Below are positions 19,349 through 27,975 of a stretch of DNA of 64,000 nt, in pieces. The translations under genes were made by a program, and so were the position numbers. The stretch's first letter is position 1. Every line of letters starts with the position of its first letter. Source of the stretch: Cytophagaceae bacterium (GTDB lineage: Bacteria > Bacteroidota > Bacteroidia > Cytophagales > Spirosomataceae); assembly GCA_027491195.1 (NCBI GenBank), contig JAIXWQ010000005.1, positions 1 to 64,000 of the forward strand, given 5' to 3'. Below the pieces are notes generated by a model. The model did not search any database, had not been told where the DNA came from, and saw nothing but the letters and a program-made list of their open reading frames with translations.

Positions 19349-20743
19349 ATGGAAGATCATATTTTAGAAGTACTTGCCTTACAAAAGACCGCTTTACTTC
19401 GCCTGAGCACCTCTAGTGCAGAAGAGCGAACAGCTAAGTTGCGTAAAATTGAATCGTATTTGCTTCAGCACAAGGAAGAATTGTGTGATGTGATGTACCA
19501 AGATTTTAAAAAACCAGCCTCAGAAGTAGTTATTGCAGAGATGCTAGGTGTTAAGCGAGAAATCAATCACACGATCAAGCATTTGAAGTCATGGATGAAA
19601 CCGAAATCTGTTTCTACCCCCTTGATGCTTTTAGGTACAAAAGGTCTCGTTCAATATGAAGCAAAAGGACTTTGTTTGATTATTTCACCCTGGAATTATC
19701 CATTTAATTTATCTATTTGCCCTTTAGTGCATGCGATTGCGGCAGGTAATGCGGTGATTTTAAAACCTTCCGAATTAAGTCCAAACACGTCAGGCTTTAT
19801 TAAAAAGATGATTTCATCGCTTTTTGATAAAAGTGAAGTGGCTGTTTTTGAGGGTGATGCAACTGTTTCTACGTTTCTTCTGGAACAAAAATTTGATCAT
19901 ATCTTCTTTACCGGAAGCCCGGCTATCGGAAAAGTCGTTATGGCAGCGGCAGCGAAACATTTAACTTCAGTTACCTTGGAATTAGGGGGTAAATCTCCGG
20001 CCATTGTCGGTCCAGACGTGAATGTCGAGGAAGCGGCGGCTAAGATTGCTTGGGGTAAGTTCTTGAATAATGGCCAAACATGTATCGCACCTGACTATTT
20101 ATATGTGCACGAAAAGAATTATTATTCCTTCTTACAGGCATTAGAAGCTACCGTGGAGACTTTCTATGGAGCGAATGTGGCGAAAAGTAAGGATTATGCG
20201 CGTATTGTCAATCGACGCCATTTTGATCGCATCGCTTCGCTTTTAGAAGATGCAAAAGAAAAGGGTGCTCAAGTGTTATTTGGAGGTATTACTGATGCAG
20301 ATGATTGCTTTATTTCACCTACCGTATTGACCAATTGTACTCCGGATATGAATATTTTGCAAGAGGAGATATTTGGCCCTATCCTACCTATTATGTCTTT
20401 CAAAGATGAATTTCAGGTAACGGCTGACATTCGTTCTGGGGATAAGCCACTCGCTCTATATGTCTTTTCAACGAATACCGAATTCAATCAGTATGTATTG
20501 AATAATACAAGTTCAGGTACGTCAGTAGTGAATGATTGTTTGATTCAGTTTGGTCATAATGAGTTACCATTCGGTGGTGTTAATCACTCAGGGATAGGTA
20601 AGTCGGGTGGACACTATGGGTTTGTGGAGTTCTCTAACCAAAAATCGGTGGTGATTCAGCGAACGAATTTGTTGAAGAATTTCTACCCACCGTATGGGGT
20701 TAAAGTCCGTTGGATGATTGATTTTGTATTGAAATGGTTATAA
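19349..20743 (+). CDS. NAD(P)-dependent aldehyde dehydrogenase, class 3-like
   Basis: Oxidises an aldehyde to the acid in the cytoplasm; the natural substrate is not evident. The 464-residue length and the C-terminal FGGVNHSGIGKSGGHYGF are typical of class 3 (fatty/aromatic) aldehyde dehydrogenases. Catalytic residues are visible: general base E211 in VTLELGGKSP and nucleophile C245 in NNGQTCIAPD; the cofactor site shows ISPWNYPFN near residue 113 and FFTGSPAIGK near residue 187. A hydrophobic C-terminal tail (WMIDFVLKWL) could associate with membrane. It overlaps the next gene by ten bases. Confidence 0.93.
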   Translation: MEDHILEVLALQKTALLRLSTSSAEERTAKLRKIESYLLQHKEELCDVMYQDFKKPASEVVIAEMLGVKREINHTIKHLKSWMKPKSVSTPLMLLGTKGLVQYEAKGLCLIISPWNYPFNLSICPLVHAIAAGNAVILKPSELSPNTSGFIKKMISSLFDKSEVAVFEGDATVSTFLLEQKFDHIFFTGSPAIGKVVMAAAAKHLTSVTLELGGKSPAIVGPDVNVEEAAAKIAWGKFLNNGQTCIAPDYLYVHEKNYYSFLQALEATVETFYGANVAKSKDYARIVNRRHFDRIASLLEDAKEKGAQVLFGGITDADDCFISPTVLTNCTPDMNILQEEIFGPILPIMSFKDEFQVTADIRSGDKPLALYVFSTNTEFNQYVLNNTSSGTSVVNDCLIQFGHNELPFGGVNHSGIGKSGGHYGFVEFSNQKSVVIQRTNLLKNFYPPYGVKVRWMIDFVLKWL

Positions 20744-21576
20744 GGATTCTGTTTCTTTTAGGTAGTTTATTTTTATCTGCTTGCAGTACTTCTCCCGACT
20801 CTAAAGGAGAGAATATTCCAAATAAAGCGGCGATTCAAAGTGGCCAAAATCCCTTAAAAAACGTTCAATTTTTATCGCAACAAATTGAAGATCAGCCGAG
20901 TGCTAATTTGTATTTTCTACGGGCAAAAAATTACCTTCTCTTGCATGCTTACGGTTTAGCGGATCAAGATCTGGAAAAAGCCTTGCGTGATAATCCCGGA
21001 GAGCCCGCTTATTTAGATTTATCTGCCCAAGTAAAGCAGAAAGTAGAGGATTATGCTACTTCCATCGATCGCGCAAAATTAACAGAGGCGTCTGAGTTGA
21101 ATTCCATTCGAAATAGCCTTTTATTAGCTCAGAACTACTTTATTACGAATCAGAATAGCTTAGGTCGTTCTTATTTAAAGAAAGTGGAAAGTTCCCTTTT
21201 ATCCGAAAAAGAGCGTCCTATTTTAAAGGCAGTTAAAGATTTTGCTGTATCCGATTCCGCACGTTTGTATTCACTTATGAATGGAAAGCCTTCTGATGAA
21301 TCTCCATTAGTCTACGTGTATTTCGAGCAAGGCTTATCGTCCATCCCTGCCTTACAATACCAAAAAGAAATCCTCCAAAGCTGGAAGAAATACCCGATGG
21401 ATCCGTATTTTATGCGCTTTTGGGCTCGTTTTTTAGTTAAAATGAAGAAATATGAACAAGCTGCTTTAGTGTACAAGCAAGTGTTGAAGATCTATCCTAA
21501 AACGAAGTCTTTAAATGCGGAGCTTGTTTATTTTGATTTAGCTAAGCAAGGATTGTTACCCACTAAACGTAAATAA
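20734..21576 (+). CDS. tetratricopeptide-type lipoprotein
   Basis: Predicted outer- or inner-membrane lipoprotein of 280 residues. The N-terminus has a hydrophobic stretch and a lipobox (LSACS), with Cys at residue 17. The body is helical and shows TPR-like pairs (residues about 50-100, LRAKNYLLLHAYGLADQDLE, and 215-270, FWARFLVKMKKYEQAALVY). The start at ATG 20734 lies ten bases inside the aldehyde dehydrogenase, so translation is probably coupled. It closes the menE operon. A role as a scaffold in envelope protein assembly is possible but not shown. Confidence 0.7.
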   Translation: MVIRILFLLGSLFLSACSTSPDSKGENIPNKAAIQSGQNPLKNVQFLSQQIEDQPSANLYFLRAKNYLLLHAYGLADQDLEKALRDNPGEPAYLDLSAQVKQKVEDYATSIDRAKLTEASELNSIRNSLLLAQNYFITNQNSLGRSYLKKVESSLLSEKERPILKAVKDFAVSDSARLYSLMNGKPSDESPLVYVYFEQGLSSIPALQYQKEILQSWKKYPMDPYFMRFWARFLVKMKKYEQAALVYKQVLKIYPKTKSLNAELVYFDLAKQGLLPTKRK

Positions 21577-21629
21577 TCCCTTTCCGACTCTTTGGTCAAC
21601 CCTATTGATTCTATTTCCCAAAATTAATC

Positions 21630-21671
21630 AGGCGCTCAAATCAATACATTGCGCCTTAATTTGTACCTTTG
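21630..21671 (+). promoter_or_regulatory. thrS promoter with upstream inverted repeat
   Basis: AGGCGC (21630-21635) and GCGCCT (21651-21656) are perfect inverted arms around a 15-base loop, directly before the -7 box TACCTTTG (21664-21671). The ATG of thrS follows at 21688. The repeat lies where the -33 box would be expected, so it may be an operator; it could also serve as a weak terminator for the upstream operon. Confidence 0.5.
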
Positions 21672-21687
21672 CACAAATTTTTTTAGA

Positions 21688-23628
21688 ATGATAAAAATTA
21701 CCTTTCCCGACGGTCAAGTCCGAGAATTTGAAAAAGGAATCACTCCTTATCAGGTTGCATTACAAATTTCAGAAGGTTTAGCACGTAATGTGTTAGCGGC
21801 TAATTTAAATGGTGAAGTAGTGGATTCCTCTACTCCTATTGATGCAGATGCCTCATTGCAATTGCTTACTTGGAATGATACGGAGGGTAAGAAGACTTTT
21901 TGGCATTCATCAGCCCATTTACTTGCTGAGGCTATAGAAGCTTTATATCCAGGAACTAAATTTGGTATCGGTCCTGCTATTGAGCAAGGTTTTTATTACG
22001 ATATCGACTTAGGAGAACACGAGTTCGGTTCAGATCAATTCAAGGCTATTGAGGATAAAATGCTCGAATTAGCTCGGGAAAAGAATGAATACGTTCGTAC
22101 TTCGGTTTCCAAAGCCGATGCGATCTCCTATTTCAAAGAAAAAGGTGATGAATATAAATTAGAATTAATCGACGGTCTAGCAGATGGTTCGATTACCTTC
22201 TATAATCAAGGAAACTTTACGGATCTATGCCGTGGACCTCACATTCCGAATACTGGTTTTATCAAGTCTGTCAAATTGATGTCTGTCGCTGGAGCCTATT
22301 GGCGCGGTGACGAGAAGCGCAAGCAGTTAACCCGTATTTATGCGATTACTTTCCCTAAAGCCAAAGAATTAGAAGAGTATTTGACTCTATTAGAAGAGGC
22401 TAAGCGTCGTGACCACCGGAAATTAGGTAAGGAAATGGAATTATTTGCCTTCTCTGAAAAAGTGGGTCTAGGATTACCTCTGTGGTTACCTAAAGGTACT
22501 TTATTGCGTGAACGATTGGAGAATTTCTTGCGTCGTGCTCAAGTCCGTGCTGGTTATTCTCCTGTAATTACTCCGCACATTGGAAGTAAGCAATTATATG
22601 TGACTTCTGGTCACTATGAGAAATATGGAAAGGATTCATTTCAACCTATTCATACACCTGATGAGAATGAAGAATTCTTATTAAAGCCGATGAATTGCCC
22701 TCATCACTGTGAGATTTACAAGACGAAGCCTCGCTCCTACAAGGAATTACCTTTGCGTTTGGCAGAATTTGGTACGGTTTATCGTTACGAGCAAAGTGGT
22801 GAATTACATGGATTAACTCGTGTGAGAGGATTTACGCAAGATGATGCACATATTTTCTGTCGTCCGGATCAAGTGGAAGAAGAGTTTATGAAGGTAATTG
22901 ACTTGGTATTATATGTGTTCAAGGCTTTAGGTTTTGATTCGTATTCTGCTCAAGTATCCTTACGAGACAAAGAAAATAGAGAAAAGTATATCGGTAATGA
23001 TGAAGATTGGGATCGTGCCGAATCTGCGATTATTCGTTCAGCTGAAGCAAAAGGTTTACCTACTGTCGTTGAATATGGCGAAGCAGCTTTTTATGGTCCT
23101 AAATTAGATTTTATGGTGAAGGATGCCTTGGGTCGTAAGTGGCAGCTAGGAACGATTCAAGTGGATTACCAATTACCGCAACGTTTTGAATTGGAATATA
23201 CGGGTGCTGATAATTCAAAGCACCGTCCTGTTATGATTCACCGGGCTCCTTTCGGTTCATTAGAGCGTTTTGTGGCTATTTTGATTGAAAATACAGCGGG
23301 TAACTTCCCTTTATGGTTATCTCCTGATCAAATTGCGGTGCTTCCTATTTCTGAGAAATACGAGGATTATGCGAATGAATTGTATTTACGTCTACAGGAA
23401 AAAGATTTACGTGGTTATGTCGATCACCGGAATGAAAAGATGGGACGTAAGATCAGAGATGCAGAAATCGCTAAAGTGCCTTTCATGATTGTGGTAGGTG
23501 AGAAAGAACAAGCGGAAGGTATCGTTTCCGTTCGTAAGAAAGGCGATGGAGATGTAGGATCGATGACTTTGGATGCTTTCATCGCTATGGCGCAGGAAGA
23601 AATCCAGTCTTTAACCTATGAAAAATAA
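21688..23628 (+). CDS. thrS: threonine-tRNA ligase
   Basis: Charges tRNA-Thr. The 646-residue protein has, in order, the TGS domain (1-60), the SAD editing domain with [10 protein letters not shown] near residue 72 and CRGPHIP near 181, the class II core with the zinc-site cysteine in [12 protein letters not shown] near 335, and the C-terminal anticodon-binding domain from about 540. The correct start is ATG 21688 ([10 protein letters not shown]), which begins the TGS domain; upstream in-frame codons lie within the promoter. It heads the conserved thrS-infC-rpmI-rplT block. Confidence 0.98.
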   Translation: MIKITFPDGQVREFEKGITPYQVALQISEGLARNVLAANLNGEVVDSSTPIDADASLQLLTWNDTEGKKTFWHSSAHLLAEAIEALYPGTKFGIGPAIEQGFYYDIDLGEHEFGSDQFKAIEDKMLELAREKNEYVRTSVSKADAISYFKEKGDEYKLELIDGLADGSITFYNQGNFTDLCRGPHIPNTGFIKSVKLMSVAGAYWRGDEKRKQLTRIYAITFPKAKELEEYLTLLEEAKRRDHRKLGKEMELFAFSEKVGLGLPLWLPKGTLLRERLENFLRRAQVRAGYSPVITPHIGSKQLYVTSGHYEKYGKDSFQPIHTPDENEEFLLKPMNCPHHCEIYKTKPRSYKELPLRLAEFGTVYRYEQSGELHGLTRVRGFTQDDAHIFCRPDQVEEEFMKVIDLVLYVFKALGFDSYSAQVSLRDKENREKYIGNDEDWDRAESAIIRSAEAKGLPTVVEYGEAAFYGPKLDFMVKDALGRKWQLGTIQVDYQLPQRFELEYTGADNSKHRPVMIHRAPFGSLERFVAILIENTAGNFPLWLSPDQIAVLPISEKYEDYANELYLRLQEKDLRGYVDHRNEKMGRKIRDAEIAKVPFMIVVGEKEQAEGIVSVRKKGDGDVGSMTLDAFIAMAQEEIQSLTYEK

Positions 23629-23680
23629 GTGCTAATGCGTGATTTGCTTGCAATTGCGTTAATTTTGATTTAGCTTTCGA

Positions 23681-23696
23681 TTTAATATATATTAAA
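23681..23696. repeat. 16-base perfect AT palindrome before infC
   Basis: TTTAATATATATTAAA is self-complementary over its full length and ends 13 bases before the infC ATG. It could be a regulatory site or an A+T-rich leader coincidence. Confidence 0.35.
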
Positions 23697-23709
23697 CCCA
23701 TTTTATTTT

Positions 23710-24270
23710 ATGGCTTTACGCCCGAATAACAATTACAGAGGAAATAAAAGAGAAGAAGAACCTTATCGTATCAATCAATTGATTCGTGGTGTCGAAGAAG
23801 TTCGATTAGTAGGTGAGAATATTGAGGTGGGTGTTTATCCCTTCGCGAAAGCGCTAGAATTAGCGACAGCGCAGAGTTTAGATTTAGTGGAGATTTCTCC
23901 TAAAGCGGTCCCTCCTGTTTGTAAGATCATTGATTATGCTAAATTTAAGTACGATCAAAAGAAGAAGCAAAAGGAAATCAAGGCTAACGCTACCAAAACA
24001 GTGATCAAAGAAATTCGTTTCGGTCCTAACACGGATGAACACGATTTCAATTTCAAATTAAAGCACGCGGTTAATTTCTTGAAAGAAGGAGCAAAAGTGA
24101 AAGCTTATGTGCACTTTGTGGGTAGAACGATCGTGTTTAAAGAGCGTGGTGAAATGTTATTATTAAACTTCGCTAAAGGTTTAGAGGACGTAGGTAAGCC
24201 AGACGATATGCCTAAATTAGAGGGTAAGCGTATGAGCATCATCTTCTCCCCTAAAGCTATCAAGAAATAA
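23710..24270 (+). CDS. infC: translation initiation factor IF-3
   Basis: Binds the 30S subunit and controls start-codon selection. The 186 residues contain the N-terminal domain with [15 protein letters not shown] and the linker and C-terminal domain with [16 protein letters not shown] near residue 101 and the [11 protein letters not shown] strand. The start here is an ordinary ATG rather than the rare ATT of E. coli infC. It lies 81 bases after thrS and 89 bases before rpmI, which has its own -7 box. Confidence 0.97.
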   Translation: MALRPNNNYRGNKREEEPYRINQLIRGVEEVRLVGENIEVGVYPFAKALELATAQSLDLVEISPKAVPPVCKIIDYAKFKYDQKKKQKEIKANATKTVIKEIRFGPNTDEHDFNFKLKHAVNFLKEGAKVKAYVHFVGRTIVFKERGEMLLLNFAKGLEDVGKPDDMPKLEGKRMSIIFSPKAIKK

Positions 24271-24308
24271 TTTTCAAACGGATGCTGGAATTATAGAGTA
24301 ATATTTAG

Positions 24309-24316
24309 TACTTTTG
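24309..24316 (+). promoter_or_regulatory. -7 box upstream of rpmI-rplT
   Basis: TACTTTTG matches TAnnTTTG in the infC-rpmI spacer, 43 bases before the rpmI ATG, suggesting an internal promoter for the two ribosomal protein genes. Confidence 0.5.
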
Positions 24317-24359
24317 CATTCCAAATTTCAAAATTTAATTTTTACATAATTATCAAACA

Positions 24360-24554
24360 ATGCCAAAAATTAAAACTAACTCTGGAGCGAAAAAACGTTT
24401 CAAAGTAACGGGAACTGGTAAGATTAAGCGTAAACATGCTTTTCACAGCCATATCCTAACTAAAAAAACAACTAAGCAAAAGCGTAATTTAGTTCACGCA
24501 ACCTTAGTTCACCCATCTGATATGGACCGCGTTAATTTAATGCTAGGTCTTTAA
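24360..24554 (+). CDS. rpmI: 50S ribosomal protein L35
   Basis: The 64-residue basic protein begins [20 protein letters not shown], the standard L35 start, and contains [14 protein letters not shown]. Length and charge fit. It precedes rplT by 84 bases, the universal order. Confidence 0.98.
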   Translation: MPKIKTNSGAKKRFKVTGTGKIKRKHAFHSHILTKKTTKQKRNLVHATLVHPSDMDRVNLMLGL

Positions 24555-24638
24555 TTAGAATTTAAGTTATTGTTAAACCAGAAAGAAGGCCTAAAAAAGT
24601 AATCATCAGATTCGCCTCATTTCAAAAAACAAAAAATT

Positions 24639-24983
24639 ATGCCAAGAAGTGTCAATCACGTAGCCTCAAGAGCTAGAAGAAAGAAAATCCTTAAGTTAGC
24701 GAAAGGATTCTACGGTCGCGGAAAAAATGTCTGGACAGTAGCAAAAAACAAAGTAGAGAAAGGTTTGCAATATGCATACCGTGACCGTAAAGTTAAGAAA
24801 AGAGATTTTCGTGGTTTATGGATCCAACGTATCAATGCAGCAGCTCGTATCGAAGGTCTTTCTTACTCAGCATTCATGGGTAAATTCAATAAATCTGGAA
24901 TGACTTTAAATCGTAAAGTTTTAGCTGACTTAGCGATGAATCACCCAGAAGCTTTCAAAGCAGTTGTGAAGAACTTGAAGTAA
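24639..24983 (+). CDS. rplT: 50S ribosomal protein L20
   Basis: The 114-residue basic protein binds 23S rRNA early in assembly and in several bacteria represses its own operon. It starts [16 protein letters not shown], with the [10 protein letters not shown] and [14 protein letters not shown] signatures. A strong terminator follows 20 bases after the stop and ends the thrS block. Confidence 0.98.
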   Translation: MPRSVNHVASRARRKKILKLAKGFYGRGKNVWTVAKNKVEKGLQYAYRDRKVKKRDFRGLWIQRINAAARIEGLSYSAFMGKFNKSGMTLNRKVLADLAMNHPEAFKAVVKNLK

Positions 24984-25003
24984 TTCTTGTTCAACCATAA
25001 AGA

Positions 25004-25033
25004 GAGCCTCGAATTTTTCGAGGCTTTTTTTTA
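25004..25033 (+). terminator. intrinsic terminator after rplT
   Basis: GCCTCGAA (25006-25013) pairs with TTCGAGGC (25017-25024) around TTT, followed by eight T. It separates the ribosomal block from the next gene. Confidence 0.93.
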
Positions 25034-25037
25034 TGCC

Positions 25038-25045
25038 TATATTTG
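25038..25045 (+). promoter_or_regulatory. -7 box upstream of the cysteine desulfurase gene
   Basis: TATATTTG matches TAnnTTTG and lies only seven bases before the ATG at 25053. Given a start site a few bases downstream of the box, the mRNA would be leaderless or nearly so. Confidence 0.55.
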
Positions 25046-25052
25046 CCAAAGA

Positions 25053-26138
25053 ATGAGGAATCAGCCAATCTATCTTGATTATGCAGCAACTACACCGGTT
25101 CACCCGGATGTACTTTCGGCTATGCTCCCCTATTTCACGGAAGTTTTTGGCAACGCGGGCTCTAGTTCCCACTTATACGGCTGGAGGGCTGCAGAAGCAG
25201 TGGAACAATCCAGAAACACCGTTGCTAGTTATTTTCAAGTAAAACCAGCAGAGGTAGTTTTCACTTCAGGTGCGACCGAATCCATTAATTTGGGAATTCG
25301 TGGTTATCTACAAGGTAAACCCAAAGGTCATCTTATCACTAGTGCGCTAGAACATAAAGCTGTATTAGAAGTCTTTCATTCACTAGAGAACGAGGGTTGG
25401 CAGGTGACCTATATAAAGGAGGTTTCTGAATTAGCCTCCGTGTTTAGACCTGATACGGCATTAGTTTCCTTGATGCTCGTTAATAACGAATTAGGATCCA
25501 TTTTGCCTTATCAGGACGTACTCAAACTTTGTGAAGCTAGAGACATTTGTTTTCATTCGGATGCTACACAGGCTTTGGGTAAAATGGAATTGGATTTAAA
25601 TCATTTACCTCATTTAATTAGCTTTAGCGGACATAAAATTTATGGACCTAAAGGTATTGGTGGATTAATCACTAGAAAGCCTATTCAAGCTATATCCTAT
25701 GGTGGCGGTCAAGAACGAGGGTTAAGACCTGGAACATTACCAGTACCTTTGATCGTTGGTTTAGCGAAAGCCATGGAGTTAATTCCTGAGTTATTATCTA
25801 AATCTGCTTTTTACAAGGCATCTATAGAAAAGTTAAAGACGATTATACCTGCCGATTCCCTAAATACACCAACTAATTCAGTACCCTCCATCTTGAATTT
25901 CACGCTGAAAGGAGCTGATTGGGAGCGCATGTTTCAGGTATTGAACGTACTTGCTTTTTCGAATGGTTCGGCTTGTAATGCCAAGACTGAACTACCTTCG
26001 CATGTGTTAAAAGCTATCGGTCATTCTGATGAGGATGCTTTAGCGAGCGCTCGATTTAGTTTAGGCTATTTTACAAACTCTGAAGAGGTAGATGTAATTT
26101 GTGAAGTTCTGTCTCAAAAATTACCCCAGCTCCTATGA
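25053..26138 (+). CDS. cysteine desulfurase, NifS/IscS family
   Basis: PLP enzyme that moves sulfur from L-cysteine to an active-site cysteine as persulfide. The 361 residues show YLDYAATTPVHP at the start, TSGATESIN near residue 71, the PLP lysine K195 in SFSGHKIYGPKG and the persulfide cysteine C308 in NGSACNAK. I start at ATG 25053 because the preceding in-frame codons run through the terminator and promoter. It overlaps the XdhC-family gene by four bases (ATGA). In Rhodobacter capsulatus a NifS-like enzyme sulfurates the molybdenum cofactor held by XdhC; the coupling here suggests the same job, by inference, rather than general Fe-S assembly. No isc/suf partner genes are adjacent. Confidence 0.9.
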   Translation: MRNQPIYLDYAATTPVHPDVLSAMLPYFTEVFGNAGSSSHLYGWRAAEAVEQSRNTVASYFQVKPAEVVFTSGATESINLGIRGYLQGKPKGHLITSALEHKAVLEVFHSLENEGWQVTYIKEVSELASVFRPDTALVSLMLVNNELGSILPYQDVLKLCEARDICFHSDATQALGKMELDLNHLPHLISFSGHKIYGPKGIGGLITRKPIQAISYGGGQERGLRPGTLPVPLIVGLAKAMELIPELLSKSAFYKASIEKLKTIIPADSLNTPTNSVPSILNFTLKGADWERMFQVLNVLAFSNGSACNAKTELPSHVLKAIGHSDEDALASARFSLGYFTNSEEVDVICEVLSQKLPQLL

Positions 26139-27103
26139 AAGAATTAATTCAAATTATTCAGCAAGTCAAGGAGCTACAAAAGACCGAAAGGAAGTTTGTT
26201 TTAGCCACAGTCGTGCAAGTGGATGGCAGTGCCTACCGTCGACCAGGTGCACGAATGTTGATCTCTGAAGAAGGAGATTGGTGGGGAGGAATCTCTGGAG
26301 GGTGTTTAGAGGGTGATATTTTAAAAAAAGCTCAATTAGCGCTCTATTCACAAGAATATAAATCGATTACCTATGATACACGAGAGGAAGATCCTTTTGC
26401 TTTAGGTATCGGATTAGGATGTCAAGGTGTGATAGAGATTCATATAAATCCTTTTCAAGATCAGATTAATCAGCTTGTAACAGCCTTAGAAGATCACATT
26501 CAAGGAAATGTAGCTCATACTTTATCCATCTGTTATGCTGGAGATTTTCAAATTTCGCTAGAAGAAGCGGCTGAATCTCATGCAAGTAAATGGGCAGAGG
26601 ATACTTTCACTGAATTCTTGCCGGCACCGATGACGGTATGGCTTTTTGGGAATCAGTTTGATTCACATGCTTTTATTCATCAAGCCGCTTTATTGTCTTG
26701 GCGCGTGAATTGGGTGGGTATTTTGTCTAAAATGAAGGCTAATTTGCCTGTTAATGGGCGATCTAGTTATGAGGATTTTGGGACTATAAAAAACTCCGAT
26801 TATGTCGTGATGATGACCCACGATTTAGACAAGGATGTTAAGATTTTACAGCGCTTAATTGAATTGCATACAAAACCTGCTTATGTAGGAATTTTAGGAC
26901 CTAAGAAAAGATTTGAAAAGCTTCAAAACCATTTTGAAGCAGATTTAGTTACACAATTACCTATCGCTACTCCCATCGGATTAGATCTAGGTGCTGAAGG
27001 CCCAGAAGAGATTGCGATTTCTATTCTGGCTGAGATTTTATCTATAAAAAACAACAGAAACGGACAGCGCTTACATCTACGTGATCGAGCTATCCACGAA
27101 TAA
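26135..27103 (+). CDS. XdhC/CoxI family molybdenum-cofactor maturation protein
   Basis: XdhC proteins bind molybdopterin cofactor, help its sulfuration and insert it into xanthine dehydrogenase-type enzymes. The 322-residue protein has the N-terminal XdhC_CoxI domain with VDGSAYRRPGARML and GGISGGCLEGD (residues about 30-62) and a C-terminal Rossmann-like domain with MTVWLFGNQFDS and the conserved YVGILGPKKR near residue 250. It is translationally coupled to the cysteine desulfurase upstream and followed by a DUF3050 gene one base later. No molybdenum hydroxylase subunit is in the window, so the client enzyme must be encoded elsewhere. Confidence 0.9.
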   Translation: MKELIQIIQQVKELQKTERKFVLATVVQVDGSAYRRPGARMLISEEGDWWGGISGGCLEGDILKKAQLALYSQEYKSITYDTREEDPFALGIGLGCQGVIEIHINPFQDQINQLVTALEDHIQGNVAHTLSICYAGDFQISLEEAAESHASKWAEDTFTEFLPAPMTVWLFGNQFDSHAFIHQAALLSWRVNWVGILSKMKANLPVNGRSSYEDFGTIKNSDYVVMMTHDLDKDVKILQRLIELHTKPAYVGILGPKKRFEKLQNHFEADLVTQLPIATPIGLDLGAEGPEEIAISILAEILSIKNNRNGQRLHLRDRAIHE

Positions 27104-27104
27104 T

Positions 27105-27869
27105 ATGAGTACACAAATAGACCGCCTAAAAAATACGATTGCGCCCCTACGAGAGGCATTAGTTCAACATCCGATTAATTCCTTCATTCAAAGTCCAGCT
27201 GAATTAGAAGTGTTTATGCAGCATCACGTTTTTGCTGTTTGGGATTTTATGTCCTTAGTTAAGAAGTTGCAGCAGGAATTTACCTGTGTTGAACTTCCTT
27301 GGAATTCGAAAGGCCCCGCCGAAGTTCGTTACTTAATTAATGAGATTGTCTTAGGTGAAGAGTCGGATGTAGACCAAAATGGTGTCTATATTAGTCATTT
27401 CGAACTTTATTTACGTGCTATGGAGGAATTGTCTTTCATGCCCTCTCCTTTTCTACAAGAGTTGAGAACGTATGCAAGTTTAGATGAATTACTTTTGGCC
27501 ATACCAAAGGCTGCGATTCCGGAGTCTGTGAAGCAATTTTTAAGCTTCACTTTTTCTGCGATTAAAAATAGAACCCCTGAGGAGGTGGCAGCCATCTTTA
27601 CCTTTGGAAGAGAAGATATTATCCCTGAAATGTTCCAAGTGATTGTGGATCAATTGAAAAGAGATGCGCCGGAGAAGGTAGAAACCTTAGTCTATTACCT
27701 AGAACGGCACATTGAAGTAGACGGTGGTCATCACAGTGAATTAGCATATCGGATGATGGATTATCTGTGCGGTGATGAGGAGGAAAAATGGGCACGCGCT
27801 ACGCAAGCAGCAGTTGAATCGTTACAGGTGAGACTTAAGTTGTGGGATGGTATTGTCCACAATAGATAA
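27105..27869 (+). CDS. DUF3050 family heme-oxygenase-like protein
   Basis: All-helical 254-residue cytoplasmic protein of the DUF3050 family, part of the heme-oxygenase-like superfamily in which many members are non-heme di-iron oxygenases. Candidate ligands are the conserved Glu/His positions in HHVFAVWDFMSL, AEVRYLINEIVLGEESD, GREDIIPEMF and DGGHHSELAYRMM; the paired helices carrying E and H-x3-E type residues support a metal site. I start at ATG 27105, one base after the XdhC stop, rather than at an in-frame ATG 24 bases earlier inside xdhC. Biochemical function unknown. A heptamer array begins two bases after its stop codon. Confidence 0.8.
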   Translation: MSTQIDRLKNTIAPLREALVQHPINSFIQSPAELEVFMQHHVFAVWDFMSLVKKLQQEFTCVELPWNSKGPAEVRYLINEIVLGEESDVDQNGVYISHFELYLRAMEELSFMPSPFLQELRTYASLDELLLAIPKAAIPESVKQFLSFTFSAIKNRTPEEVAAIFTFGREDIIPEMFQVIVDQLKRDAPEKVETLVYYLERHIEVDGGHHSELAYRMMDYLCGDEEEKWARATQAAVESLQVRLKLWDGIVHNR

Positions 27870-27870
27870 G

Positions 27871-27919
27871 AGAGTATAGAGTAGAGAGTATAGAGTAGAG
27901 ATTATAGAGTAGAGATATG
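27871..27919 (+). repeat. heptamer array in the 3' region of the DUF3050 gene
   Basis: Seven consecutive 7-base units in register: AGAGTAT, AGAGTAG and AGATTAT variants alternate. The array starts two bases after the TAA and precedes the terminator. The same units occur on the minus strand at 48369-48438 after the UxaA-type dehydratase gene, in the same orientation relative to the gene. Confidence 0.85.
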
Positions 27920-27925
27920 GAATAA

Positions 27926-27960
27926 AAAAAGCCCGATCTAGTGATAGACCGGGCTTTTAA
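27926..27960. terminator. bidirectional terminator between DUF3050 and dnaK
   Basis: AGCCCG...TCT pairs with AGA...CGGGCT (27930-27956, one A-C mismatch) with A-run before and T-run after, serving both convergent transcripts. Confidence 0.88.
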
Positions 27961-27975
27961 TTTTACCGCTTGGGC

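Noticed and set aside
23660-23667. TAATTTTG in the thrS-infC spacer as an infC promoter
   Set aside because: It matches the -7 form but has no -33 box at the right spacing, and A+T-rich spacers give such matches often; not listed as a feature.
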